From positions 1 to 64,000 of the forward strand of contig JADMIM010000006.1 of NCBI GenBank assembly GCA_015478585.1: DNA of 64,000 bases. Direction: 5' to 3'. Source of the stretch: Thermaceae bacterium (GTDB lineage: Bacteria; Deinococcota; Deinococci; Deinococcales; Thermaceae). Of the stretch, positions 16,969-25,257 are shown piece by piece. The notes under the pieces are model-generated. The model did not search any database. It saw nothing but the letters and a program-made list of their open reading frames with translations, and was not told where the DNA came from. Every line of letters begins with the position of its first letter. The stretch's first letter is position 1. A program made the translations under genes and the position numbers.

Positions 16969-18096
16969 ATGCCCACCATCACCCGTATCGAAATCACCCA
17001 CCACCAGCTTCCCCTCGAGCCGCCCTTTCCGGCAGCCTGGGATCCCAACCCCCGGCGCAAATTTCCTGCAACCATCGTGCGGGTCTATGACGACGAGGGT
17101 CACATGGGAGTGGGCTCGGGCGATGCCATGTACGGCTTTCACGACTACGTGCATCTGTTCGTGGGGCACAACCCCCTCGACCTCGAACGCCACAACGCTA
17201 TTCTGGCAAACATCGAGTTCCATGCGGCCAGGCCCTGGCCACTGGATATCGCGCTGTGGGACTTGGCGGGCCAGATTCTCCATCAACCGGTATGGCGCAT
17301 GGTCGGAGCACACTCCAACCGCATCCGGGCTTATGCCAGCTCAGGAATACACCGCTCTCTTCGGGGCATGGTAGAAGTAGCCCAACAGGTCATGGAGCGG
17401 GGCTTTCCAGCCCTCAAAATACGTTTTGGTCGCCCCCGCCTGGGGGACGATCTGGCGGTGGTCTCGGCCATCCGCGACGCGGTAGGCGAAGGGCTCGAGC
17501 TCATGGTGGACTGCAACCAGGGCTGGCGGATGCCCTGGGACACCCTGCAACCCTGGGACTTGAAACAGGCCGTCAGCGTGGCCCAGCAGTTACAGGCTGA
17601 GAAGGTCTACTGGATGGAAGAGCCGCTGCACCGGGGCGACTACCGAGGCTATAGCGAGCTGAGGAAATCGGTAGATATTCCCATCGCGGGTGGCGAGATG
17701 ACCCGTGAACCATACGAGTTCCGTGAGTTGTTGGAGCGTGACTGCCTGGATGTCTTTCAGCCCGACTGTGCCCTCAGCATGGGCATCGGTGGTCTACGCA
17801 CGCTGGCCGTGCGGGTGGTGGAAGCGGGCAAGGTCTTTACCCCTCATACCTGGGGCAATGGCATTCAGCTCTTAGCCAATCTGCACCTCACTGCGGGAAC
17901 GGTAGGGGCACCTTTTATCGAGTTTCCCTACGACCCCCCGGAGTGGAGTACGGCCCGCCGCGACTATCCGCTCAGAAACACCCTCGAGCCAGATGCACAG
18001 GGGTGGATTACCCTCTCCGAGGCTCCGGGGCTGGGGCTCGAACTCGACGAGGCCCGGCTCGAGTCCACCACCAGTAAGCAGGCTACTTTTGCCTGA
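16969..18096 (+). CDS. Mandelate racemase/muconate lactonizing-type enolase superfamily enzyme
   Basis: The 375-residue protein carries a complete MR-subgroup active site. K150 in LKIRFG (KxR rather than KxK), metal ligands D181 (MVDCNQGW), E217/E218 (WMEEPL) and E243 (IAGGE), and a D266/H293 dyad (FQPDCALS, TPHTWGNG). Such enzymes remove a proton alpha to a carboxylate, and many dehydrate or epimerise sugar acids or hydroxy acids. The presence of both a lysine and a His/Asp dyad fits a dehydratase or epimerase. It lies 6 bases after the alcohol dehydrogenase and 15 before the Fae homologue. Confidence 0.85.
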   Translation: MPTITRIEITHHQLPLEPPFPAAWDPNPRRKFPATIVRVYDDEGHMGVGSGDAMYGFHDYVHLFVGHNPLDLERHNAILANIEFHAARPWPLDIALWDLAGQILHQPVWRMVGAHSNRIRAYASSGIHRSLRGMVEVAQQVMERGFPALKIRFGRPRLGDDLAVVSAIRDAVGEGLELMVDCNQGWRMPWDTLQPWDLKQAVSVAQQLQAEKVYWMEEPLHRGDYRGYSELRKSVDIPIAGGEMTREPYEFRELLERDCLDVFQPDCALSMGIGGLRTLAVRVVEAGKVFTPHTWGNGIQLLANLHLTAGTVGAPFIEFPYDPPEWSTARRDYPLRNTLEPDAQGWITLSEAPGLGLELDEARLESTTSKQATFA

Positions 18097-18111
18097 AGCC
18101 AGAGGAAATCC

Positions 18112-18621
18112 ATGAATATGTTTATCGGTGAAGCTTTTGTCGGTAGCGGCCCTAACGCCGCGCACATCAATGCAGTGCTTGGTCCCAAAAATGGCCCGGT
18201 CGGCCCAGCCTGGGCCGGAGCCCTCACCAGCCCTTCGGCAGGACACCTGCCCTATATGGTGGTGCTGCAACCGGGTATGCCAGTCAAGCCCGCTACGGTA
18301 TTTATCAATAAGGCCGCTCTCTCGAGCACCAACCACGAAAACATGACCTGGGGGCCAGCCCAAGCCGGGGTTGCCAAGGGCATTCAGGAGTGTTTGCTCG
18401 AGGGAATCCTGCCCCAGGAGGCTGAAAACGAGTGGTGCGTGATTGTAGCGGCCTGGGTCAACCCCAGTGCCGACAACGCCGACGAGGTGTTTGAAAATAA
18501 CTATAAAGCTGCCAAGGATGCGGTAGTGAACGCCCTGGGGATGTTGCCGCTGCTCTCCGACGTAAGTGAGGCCAGCAAAAATGTGCATAATCCCTACTAC
18601 ACCCCCGAAAGGAGGCCCTGA
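18112..18621 (+). CDS. Formaldehyde-activating enzyme (Fae) family protein
   Basis: The 169-residue protein aligns by eye with Fae along its whole length: GEAFVGSGPNAAHINAVLGP (the catalytic His is H18), KPATVFINK, and WGPAQAGVAKGIQECLLEGILP. Classical Fae condenses formaldehyde with tetrahydromethanopterin in methylotrophs and methanogens. Organisms of this group are not known to make that cofactor, and no other gene of that pathway is in the window, so the aldehyde or acceptor may differ. It sits in one run of genes with a betaine-type importer, which would fit release of a C1 unit from an N-methyl compound. Family call is good; function is open. Confidence 0.8.
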   Translation: MNMFIGEAFVGSGPNAAHINAVLGPKNGPVGPAWAGALTSPSAGHLPYMVVLQPGMPVKPATVFINKAALSSTNHENMTWGPAQAGVAKGIQECLLEGILPQEAENEWCVIVAAWVNPSADNADEVFENNYKAAKDAVVNALGMLPLLSDVSEASKNVHNPYYTPERRP

Positions 18622-18678
18622 GCGCTGAAGCTTGTAGAGCGGCGCTGCTTGGTGCTGCCTTCGGCCCTCTGGGTATTT

Positions 18679-19686
18679 ATGCAATACGTCAACTTGGGTA
18701 AAACAGGTCTCAAAGTTTCGCGCTTGTGCCTGGGTACCATGACCTTTGGCAGCCCTCAGTGGCGACCCTGGGTACTCGACGAGGCCGCCTCGAGTCCCAT
18801 CCTGAAGGCTGCACTCGAGCGGGGGATCAACTTTTTTGATATGGCTGATTTTTATTCGCTGGGGGTGGGTGAGGAGGTAGTGGGGCGAACCCTGCTGAAA
18901 CATGCCCCGCGAGAGGAACTGGTATTAGCTTCTAAGGCGTTTTACGCGATGGGGTCAGGGCCAAACGCTAAAGGACTCTCGAGGAAGCACCTTTTGGATG
19001 CGATTGATGCCTCGCTAAAGCGTATCGGTACCGACTACCTCGACCTCTATATCATTCACGGTTTCGATAGGGAAACCCCTATCGAAGAAACCCTGGAGAC
19101 CCTCAACGACATCGTGCGCTCGGGCCGGGTGCGGTATATCGGGGCCAGCACCATGTACGCTTGGGAATTCGTAAAGATGCTTTACACTTCACGCCTGCAC
19201 GGCTGGAGCGAGTTTGTCTCGATGCAGTGCCAACTCAACGCAGCCTACCGCGAGGAGGAGCGAGAGACCATTCCCTTTTGCCGTGATCAAGGTCTTGCAG
19301 TCACACCCTTCAGTCCGCTAGCAAGGGGCCTGCTCAGCGGAAACCTCGACTCCCTGCGCAATCAGACCGATAGTTTCACTACCGATATGTATGGCGATGA
19401 AACTTCTCACAATATTGCCAGGGCTGTGAAGCAAGTAGCCAAGGCCAGAGGTCTCGAGCCCGCACAGGTCGCCCTGAATTGGGTAATTAATCGGCCCGGT
19501 GTGACCAGCACCCTCTTTGCGGTGGAGAACATAGCCCAGCTCGACGAACAGTTAGCAGCCCTCGAGCTAAAACTCAGCCCGCAGGAACTCCAGGAGATTG
19601 ACCGCTGGTACACTCCCTGTGACGTGATCAACGACTACAACTCGAGTCGAATCCCTCGAACCCCCCGCCAGTTTGTGAAAAAGTGA
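18679..19686 (+). CDS. Aldo/keto reductase
   Basis: About 335 residues from ATG 18679; the frame continues to 18649 but MQYVNLGKTGLKVSRLCLGTMTFG is the normal N-terminus. The catalytic tetrad is visible as D and Y in FDMADFYSLG, K in ASKAFYAMG and H in YIIHGFD. It belongs to the YajO/GSP69-type group that uses NADPH. It ends the cluster that begins with the IclR gene; no strong ribosome-binding site is seen in the 57 bases before it. The substrate is not known; the nearby dehydrogenases imply a carbonyl intermediate. Confidence 0.85.
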   Translation: MQYVNLGKTGLKVSRLCLGTMTFGSPQWRPWVLDEAASSPILKAALERGINFFDMADFYSLGVGEEVVGRTLLKHAPREELVLASKAFYAMGSGPNAKGLSRKHLLDAIDASLKRIGTDYLDLYIIHGFDRETPIEETLETLNDIVRSGRVRYIGASTMYAWEFVKMLYTSRLHGWSEFVSMQCQLNAAYREEERETIPFCRDQGLAVTPFSPLARGLLSGNLDSLRNQTDSFTTDMYGDETSHNIARAVKQVAKARGLEPAQVALNWVINRPGVTSTLFAVENIAQLDEQLAALELKLSPQELQEIDRWYTPCDVINDYNSSRIPRTPRQFVKK

Positions 19687-19750
19687 AAAGCGCGATTCTC
19701 CTGTGGGCACGACCGTTCCGCCTCCACACCTTGGACATCGGAACATGGCC

Positions 19751-19823
19751 TATCGGCAAAAAGGAGCTGGGTAGGGTCTTTCTAGCGAAGTGGAGGGCCC
19801 TATTCTTTCTGAAAACTGCTCGA
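19751..19823 (-). mobile_element. MITE-like element, type A, shortened copy
   Basis: On the minus strand the sequence reads GAGCAGTTTTCAGAAAG, then the type A interior (TAGAAAGACC, CCAGCTCCTTTTTGCC), ending at GATA (TA at 19751-19752). It lacks the hairpin part of copy 3775-3880, and the left TA is changed to CGA. The other 140 bases of the gap after the aldo-keto reductase hold nothing I recognise. Confidence 0.65.
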
Positions 19824-19900
19824 ACCAAACAAGCTTTTGGCCTTCATCCTCGGGCTCGAGCTTGTTGACGGTGAGGGGTAAACGGAGTTGACTAGAAAAC

Positions 19901-21070
19901 ATGAGCCTGAAAGATAGCGTTGCCCAACTGACCCCCAGCTTGCTCGAGATGCGCCGCGACTTCCACCGCCACCCCGAACTGGCCTTCCAGGAGTTTCGCA
20001 CCAGCGCCAAGTTGGCCGAGTTTTTGCAGTCGCTGGGCCTCGAGGTCACGACCGGCATCGCCCAGACCGGTTTGGTTGCCAGGCTCAAAGGCCATAAGCT
20101 GGGAAAAACTGTGCTGGTGCGGGCTGATATTGATGCGCTGCCCATCCATGAGGCTACGGGGGCCGAATATGCCTCGCAGACCCCCGGCGTGATGCACGCC
20201 TGCGGTCACGACGGGCACGCCGCCATCGCCGCCCACGTGGCAGCAGCCTTTGTCGGGATGCGCGACCAAATCGAAGGTGAGGTACGCTTTGTCTTCCAGC
20301 CCGCCGAGGAAATTGTCAGTGGGGCCCGTCCGATGGTCGAGGCAGGCGTACTCGAGGGGGTGGATGCGGTGGTGGGGCTGCACCTCAACAGCCAGCTCCC
20401 CGCCGGGATGGTCGGGGTGCGGCCCGGCCCCAGCATGGCTGCCGCCGATGCCTTTACCCTTACCGTGCGCGGTAGGGGAACCCACGCCGCCATGCCCCAC
20501 ATGGGCGTGGATACCGTGGTCATCGCCTCGCACATCATCCTGGCCCTGCAAACCCTGGTCAGCCGCGAAACCGACCCGGTCAATACCTCGGTTATCACCA
20601 TCGCTACCCTCACTGCCGGGGATGGAGCCCACAACATCATCCCCGAGACCGCTGAACTCAAAGGAACCTTGCGTACCTTCGACCCGGTGCTGCGGGAGCG
20701 GCTCATCAGGCGCATCGAGGAGCTAAGCAAGGGAGTTGCCAGCGCGATGGGCGGCAGCGTCGAAATCGCCTGGCTACGGGGCTCACCGGTAGTGGTCAAC
20801 GATGCTGCCATGACCGAGCGTTTCCGTGCGATTGCCCGGAGCGTGGTGGCTGAGGACAAGCTGCTCGAGACCCCCCCCGTAATGGGCGGCGACGATATGG
20901 CCGAGTTTCTGCTGCGCCGCCCTGGAGTGTATTTCTGGGTCGGGGCGGGCGACCCCGCCAGTGGCAAGGACAAGCCCCATCACCATCCTGGCTTCGACAT
21001 AGACGATGAAAAGGCGCTTCCTCTGGCAACCGAACTGCTGGCCAAGGCTGCGCTGGAGTTCCTGCACTGA
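19901..21070 (+). CDS. M20-family amidohydrolase (N-acyl-amino-acid or hippurate hydrolase type)
   Basis: The 389-residue protein follows the M20D pattern. MRRDFHRHPELAFQEF, the metal ligands in HACGHDGHAA, E in QPAEEIVSGA, H in VGLHLN and H in KPHHHPGFD are present, and a lid/dimer domain spans roughly residues 185-295. It hydrolyses an N-acyl or amide bond of an amino acid derivative using two metal ions. It is cytoplasmic. It is separated from the preceding cluster by 214 bases with a repeat and is probably its own unit. Confidence 0.87.
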   Translation: MSLKDSVAQLTPSLLEMRRDFHRHPELAFQEFRTSAKLAEFLQSLGLEVTTGIAQTGLVARLKGHKLGKTVLVRADIDALPIHEATGAEYASQTPGVMHACGHDGHAAIAAHVAAAFVGMRDQIEGEVRFVFQPAEEIVSGARPMVEAGVLEGVDAVVGLHLNSQLPAGMVGVRPGPSMAAADAFTLTVRGRGTHAAMPHMGVDTVVIASHIILALQTLVSRETDPVNTSVITIATLTAGDGAHNIIPETAELKGTLRTFDPVLRERLIRRIEELSKGVASAMGGSVEIAWLRGSPVVVNDAAMTERFRAIARSVVAEDKLLETPPVMGGDDMAEFLLRRPGVYFWVGAGDPASGKDKPHHHPGFDIDDEKALPLATELLAKAALEFLH

Positions 21071-21136
21071 ACGCGCTCAAGCACTGCCCCTGAGGTATTT
21101 GCGGACAATCGCGGTTTTCAGAGCCGCGACCCTCTT

Positions 21137-21211
21137 TATCGGGGTTCTCTGCTTAGATGAGCCAGTCAATAGGCCCAGGCTACCCCAAGGTTCTTTGCGA
21201 AAACCGCTCTA
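21137..21211 (-). mobile_element. MITE-like element, type B, copy 1
   Basis: The 75-base element reads on the minus strand from TA+GAGCGGTTTTCGCAAAG to GAGAACCCCGA+TA. Close copies are at 40812-40887 and 56224-56299; they share an interior GGTAGCCTGGGCCTATTGAC. Its first three bases are the TAG stop codon of the subtilase gene. A detached end, ATCGCGGTTTTCA at 21108-21120, lies next to it. Confidence 0.75.
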
Positions 21212-22675
21212 AGGCTGGCTCGAGAGGTTCAAAAGCCCCGCCCCCACTTCATTCCCCGAGAACGGAAGTGGTGTTGCGGCAGCTTTGAGCTTGTTCTGGA
21301 TGTCGGCTGGGCTCAAGGAAGGGTTGGCCTCACGCCACATCGCCAGCGCCCCCGCAACCAGCGGCGTGGCAAACGAAGTGCCCTGATAGGTGTACTGCCC
21401 GATAGCAATGTCTTGCCCTGGCGCAGCAATGCTCAAGTAATCAGTGTTGGCCCCCCGGCTGCTGAAGGAAGCAGGCGACCACCGTCCAGAAGCGGAGTCT
21501 TGCGCCAGGGCAGCCACCGCTACCAAACCGGGGAGCTTGTAGGCGGCTGGATAGTGTTTGGGCGTGAGGGGCGCGACGGTTCCATCTGGCCCCTGGTTGC
21601 CCCCGGCTGCGGCAATCAGCGTGCCTTTGCTCGAAGCATAGGACAGGATGGCCTCGAGCACGTCCACCGGGGTATCCCCACCCAGGCTCAGGTTAAGCAC
21701 CAACTTGCTGCGGTCTGGAACTTGCGAGAGCGAGTAGCACACGCCCTTCACCACGTTGCTAGCCAGACACAGCCCATTCTTATCGCAAACTTTGACCGGC
21801 AGCACCGAAGCCTGCGAGGCCACTCCTAGTTTGGCCCCAGCCGCCAGCACTGCGATGGGCGTACCGTGGAGCGGGATTTGGTTGCTGGGATTCACAAAAT
21901 CGTCGGTGACAGTAGTGTTGTTATCCACGAAGTTGTAGCCCGGCAGCAGGTTGACTAAATCCCCCGCGACCACTGCCCCTGGTCTCGCACCCACAACCGA
22001 GGTTGCGGTAACACCGGTGTCCAAAACGGCAATGGTAATGCCAGTCCCGCTTCGCCCGCGCCCTTTTGCCCCCGCCGCCCCAATTGCGCCGAGATAATCC
22101 ACGGCATCAGCTCCACCTGCGGATTGGGGGTCAGCTTTATACACCACATTCAGTTGTTCCAGTTCGGCCAGGGCCTGACCCAGCGGCACTCCATTGACAT
22201 TGATAACCCCCAGCGAGCCCGAACAGGGGTTGCTGGGGTCAGACGAACTCGAGTCCAGCGGCTGGGGTAATTGGATGAATGTGAAACCCAAAGCCCCTAT
22301 CTGCTTTTGAGCATCGCTAGGGTTTATCCCTGGCTTGAGCGTCACCAGCAGTTGCCCCGGAACTACATTCCCCAAAACTCCCAGGGTAGCCGTGGCAGAA
22401 GCACTTCCCGATTGCACCTGCACGGTTTGTGGGCCTGCTGGGGTGGTACTGGGAAGCACAATGCTCAGGGTTTGGGTGGCTACTTTCTGATAAGCGATGG
22501 GTGTGCCCCCCAAAAACACCTGCGCCCCATCGAGGGTAATGCCGGTAAGGTTTATGTTGACCGTTTCTCCTCGAGCCGCCTGCATGGGGCTCAGGGTGAT
22601 GCTCGAGGTGGAATTTGAACTGCCTTGGTAGCAGCTTGCCAGAAGCACTAGCAGTATGAATCCAAACCAACGCAC
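21209..22675 (-). CDS. Subtilisin-like (S8) serine protease lipoprotein with IPT-type domain
   Basis: The 488-residue protein starts at GTG with GGAGGT ten bases ahead. A lipoprotein signal (FILLVLLASC, lipid on Cys15) is followed by an IPT/TIG-like beta domain (residues about 25-100) and a possible inhibitor-type propeptide (QLLVTLKPGINPSDAQKQI...). The S8 domain begins near residue 190. The catalytic triad is D in AVLDTGV, H in PLHGTPIA and S in GTSFATPLVAGA. It is expected to be anchored outside the cytoplasmic membrane. The TAG stop is supplied by the MITE-like element. Confidence 0.88.
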   Translation of the reverse strand: MRWFGFILLVLLASCYQGSSNSTSSITLSPMQAARGETVNINLTGITLDGAQVFLGGTPIAYQKVATQTLSIVLPSTTPAGPQTVQVQSGSASATATLGVLGNVVPGQLLVTLKPGINPSDAQKQIGALGFTFIQLPQPLDSSSSDPSNPCSGSLGVINVNGVPLGQALAELEQLNVVYKADPQSAGGADAVDYLGAIGAAGAKGRGRSGTGITIAVLDTGVTATSVVGARPGAVVAGDLVNLLPGYNFVDNNTTVTDDFVNPSNQIPLHGTPIAVLAAGAKLGVASQASVLPVKVCDKNGLCLASNVVKGVCYSLSQVPDRSKLVLNLSLGGDTPVDVLEAILSYASSKGTLIAAAGGNQGPDGTVAPLTPKHYPAAYKLPGLVAVAALAQDSASGRWSPASFSSRGANTDYLSIAAPGQDIAIGQYTYQGTSFATPLVAGALAMWREANPSLSPADIQNKLKAAATPLPFSGNEVGAGLLNLSSQP

Positions 22676-22732
22676 GATGTACCTCCACCATAGGTTGTAT
22701 CAAAAGTGCCGTTAAGCTAGCGTTATGTTTGC

Positions 22733-25132
22733 TCACCGAGATGAAGTGTGGCCGTTGCCCAGATGAGACTTGAGTTCTTTAAGTTCAGCTTTATAGCGCT
22801 CAGCCATGTCTTGATGGCCACTTTTTTCCAGCAGGAGAATGGCTTCCTCGAGGGCCTGCACATCCGATAGAAGCTCCGCGAGATTACCCAAGGCCATCGC
22901 CATAATCAAGGTCTCTCCAGCCTGCCGGGCTAGAGCTAGGGCCTGTCTGTACGCTTCCTCCGCTTCTTCTTTGCGCTGTTGAAAGTGGTAAACCACACCT
23001 ACGTTGTTCCAGGCCCGTGCAGAGGTGTCTAGAGTGCCTGCTTCCAGTGCCGAAGCCGCCGCTTGCAAATATATTCTTTCGGCTTCCTTGTATTCTTTAC
23101 GCTGCTCGAGAGCCATCCCCAAGTTAAGCAAAGCCTTCGATTGAACCGCCGGGTGATGCTTGGTAGAGGCAAAAACCTTGCCTAGCAACTCTTCTGCTGA
23201 TTCGCCAGCATATATTTGTGACATCGCTTCGTTGTTTAATGCCCCCACCCAACGGGCATCCTCACCAAGCAATTGCCAAAGGTTAGCCGCCCGCCGAAAA
23301 AAACCTGTAGCATGGGCAAAGTCCCCGGCAGCCAAACTTAGATGCCCCAAGGTGTTTAAGGCTTCCGCTCGAGCTCGCGAATCCCCTTCCAGGGCTTGTT
23401 CAGCCATAGTTTTGGCCTCGCCAAGCCTGCCCAGCCGCCACAGCAAGGTTCCCTTCAAGGCCAGAACCTCGTAATCGTCGGGCAGGTCTTTGAGGGCCTC
23501 GAGCGCCTCTTTGTACTGTCCCGCCCGCTCTAAAGCCCGCGCCCGCAGCAAGCTTAGCTCCGGGTCGGAGGCTACCTCGGCCAGAGTTTCGGCGGCCCGT
23601 TGGGGAAACCCGCGCCGCAGCAGTTCCTCGGCCCAGGCTTTGTAGGCCCGCGCCATGCCGGGAAGCTCGCTGGAATCGGTGAGCGCCCTGGCCTGCTGGT
23701 AGAGCGGGAAGGCCTCGAGGTCGGGCAGTAGGGGAACCAGGGCCAGCACCAAACGGGTCTCGAGGGCAGGCCGGGCCGAGAGCCAGCCCCGCGCCACCCC
23801 CCGCGCCCGCACCGTGCCCGAGGGCTCGACCAAACCTGCCGTGATAAGTTCCTCCAGGGCTTGGGCCACCTCCCGCGCACCTAGCGCCAGGGCTTTGCGC
23901 ACGGTGGCCAGATTGGAGGTCTCGAGCAGGGAAAGCGCCCCGTAAACTGCTCTGGCCTCTTCCGATATAGCCTCCAGGCGGCCCTCCAGCACCCCCTCCA
24001 AGGGCTCACCGCGCAAGAAGGCCCCCACCAATGCCGGCAACCCCCCAGTGGCCTGGTATGCACCAGGGTGGGCTTCTAGCTCCTTGGCCGAGAGCGGCCC
24101 CAGCTCGAGCAGACTATCCACTTCCAAGGCGGGCTTGTCCCTCGAGGCCACCACCACTCTGGCCTTGGAGCGCAGCCCACGCAGGCGCGTCAATAGCTCA
24201 CGACTCTCCGGGTCTATGCGGTTCCAGCCGTCCACAAGCCAGGTTCCCTCCTGGCTGGCTAGGGTGCGCAGCAAGGCTTGGGGGCTGCTCAGGGCGCTGC
24301 CCAGCAGGGGCTCGAGGGTGGCGTAAGGCAAGCCAGAGCGGGCCGGAAGATAGGTGGCCCCTGCTTCTAATCGCCGCAACAGGGCGGTTTTGCCCATCCC
24401 AGCTCCGCCGCGCAGCCAAGCCCACTCCCCCGGTCGCAGCGCCATCAGCTTTTCTAGCTCCCTCACCCGTCCCACGAAGCTCTGACGCAAGCGCCCCCGG
24501 GCAACCTCAGCGGAAAGCGCAAGCTCCAACCCCAGCTCGTGGGCTTCACGCTTGATGGCTTCGGCCAGGGGATTGCCTCCGGCCAGCAGCAAAGGAAAAA
24601 ATCGGGGCAGTTCTTCTGGCTCCGGCGGTGGAGCCCCGGCCAGGCGGTAGGCCGCCTCCGCCGAACTGGCAGCCTCGGCAAAGTGGCCCCCGGCAGCCTC
24701 GCGCTGGGCCAGCTCGAGCAAAGCCGCACGTACTTCGCGCGCGGTGGCCTCGCGGGTGGTGTAAATCCAGTCCTCGAGTTCTTCGCCACTATCGCCCTCG
24801 GCCCCCTCCAGAAAAGCCCCGCTGTACAGGTTGACCGCTTCGCTCAAACGGTTCGTGCGCAGGTGTTCTCGCAGCTCCAGCGCGTCACACTCAAGCATCG
24901 TCCAGGCCCGCTCCTCATCGGCAAAAATTGCCTCGAGCTGGCGCAGGCGGTGCAGCACCACCTTGAGGCTATTCATGGGGTCGGCGGCCTCGGGCCAGAA
25001 CAGCTCGGCCAGGAAGCGCCTGGGCTTGGGGCCTTCCAGGGCTAGATAGGCCAGGAGCAACAGGGGCTTGAAGGCTCCACGCCGCAGGTTAGAACCGACC
25101 AGCTCGAGGCCCCCAAGGGTACGCAAACGCAT
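22733..25132 (-). CDS. SARP/BTAD-type regulator with ATPase and TPR domains
   Basis: The 799-residue protein starts with a short winged-helix segment (MRLRTLGGLELVGSNLRRGAFKPLLLLAYLALEGPKPRRFLAELFWPE) and a BTAD helical domain ending near residue 165. An AAA/STAND ATPase follows, with Walker A LRGGAGMGKTALL near 240. From about residue 480 to the end there are TPR-like repeats (ALNTLGHLSLAAGDFAHA, ALLNLGMALEQRKEYKEA, AWNNVGVVYHFQQRKEEA). Such proteins activate transcription after ligand or nucleotide binding. TAGAAT at 25145-25140 ends seven bases before the ATG. The target is unknown; the adjacent protease is a candidate. Confidence 0.82.
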   Translation of the reverse strand: MRLRTLGGLELVGSNLRRGAFKPLLLLAYLALEGPKPRRFLAELFWPEAADPMNSLKVVLHRLRQLEAIFADEERAWTMLECDALELREHLRTNRLSEAVNLYSGAFLEGAEGDSGEELEDWIYTTREATAREVRAALLELAQREAAGGHFAEAASSAEAAYRLAGAPPPEPEELPRFFPLLLAGGNPLAEAIKREAHELGLELALSAEVARGRLRQSFVGRVRELEKLMALRPGEWAWLRGGAGMGKTALLRRLEAGATYLPARSGLPYATLEPLLGSALSSPQALLRTLASQEGTWLVDGWNRIDPESRELLTRLRGLRSKARVVVASRDKPALEVDSLLELGPLSAKELEAHPGAYQATGGLPALVGAFLRGEPLEGVLEGRLEAISEEARAVYGALSLLETSNLATVRKALALGAREVAQALEELITAGLVEPSGTVRARGVARGWLSARPALETRLVLALVPLLPDLEAFPLYQQARALTDSSELPGMARAYKAWAEELLRRGFPQRAAETLAEVASDPELSLLRARALERAGQYKEALEALKDLPDDYEVLALKGTLLWRLGRLGEAKTMAEQALEGDSRARAEALNTLGHLSLAAGDFAHATGFFRRAANLWQLLGEDARWVGALNNEAMSQIYAGESAEELLGKVFASTKHHPAVQSKALLNLGMALEQRKEYKEAERIYLQAAASALEAGTLDTSARAWNNVGVVYHFQQRKEEAEEAYRQALALARQAGETLIMAMALGNLAELLSDVQALEEAILLLEKSGHQDMAERYKAELKELKSHLGNGHTSSR

Positions 25133-25181
25133 GGGTCTTATTCTATCGGCAAGACCTTAGCTCTATGAACGCGCAACAAGA

Positions 25182-25205
25182 AGGGGCAGGCCTCGGCCCG
25201 CCCCT
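25182..25205 (-). terminator. Probable terminator of the LacD gene
   Basis: On the minus strand, downstream of the aldolase stop, AGGGGCGGGCC and GGCCTGCCCCT pair with one mismatch around a two-base GA loop and are followed by TTCTTGTTG. The T-run is imperfect. It lies between the aldolase stop and the SARP promoter region. Confidence 0.5.
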
Positions 25206-25257
25206 AGCAAGATTTTGCTGGTTCCATCAGGGTTTTACAGCACCCAGCCCCGTAACT

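Noticed and set aside
17872-18903. Minus-strand frame of 343 codons across the enolase, Fae and aldo-keto reductase genes
   Set aside because: It crosses three well-supported genes and their junctions on the other strand.
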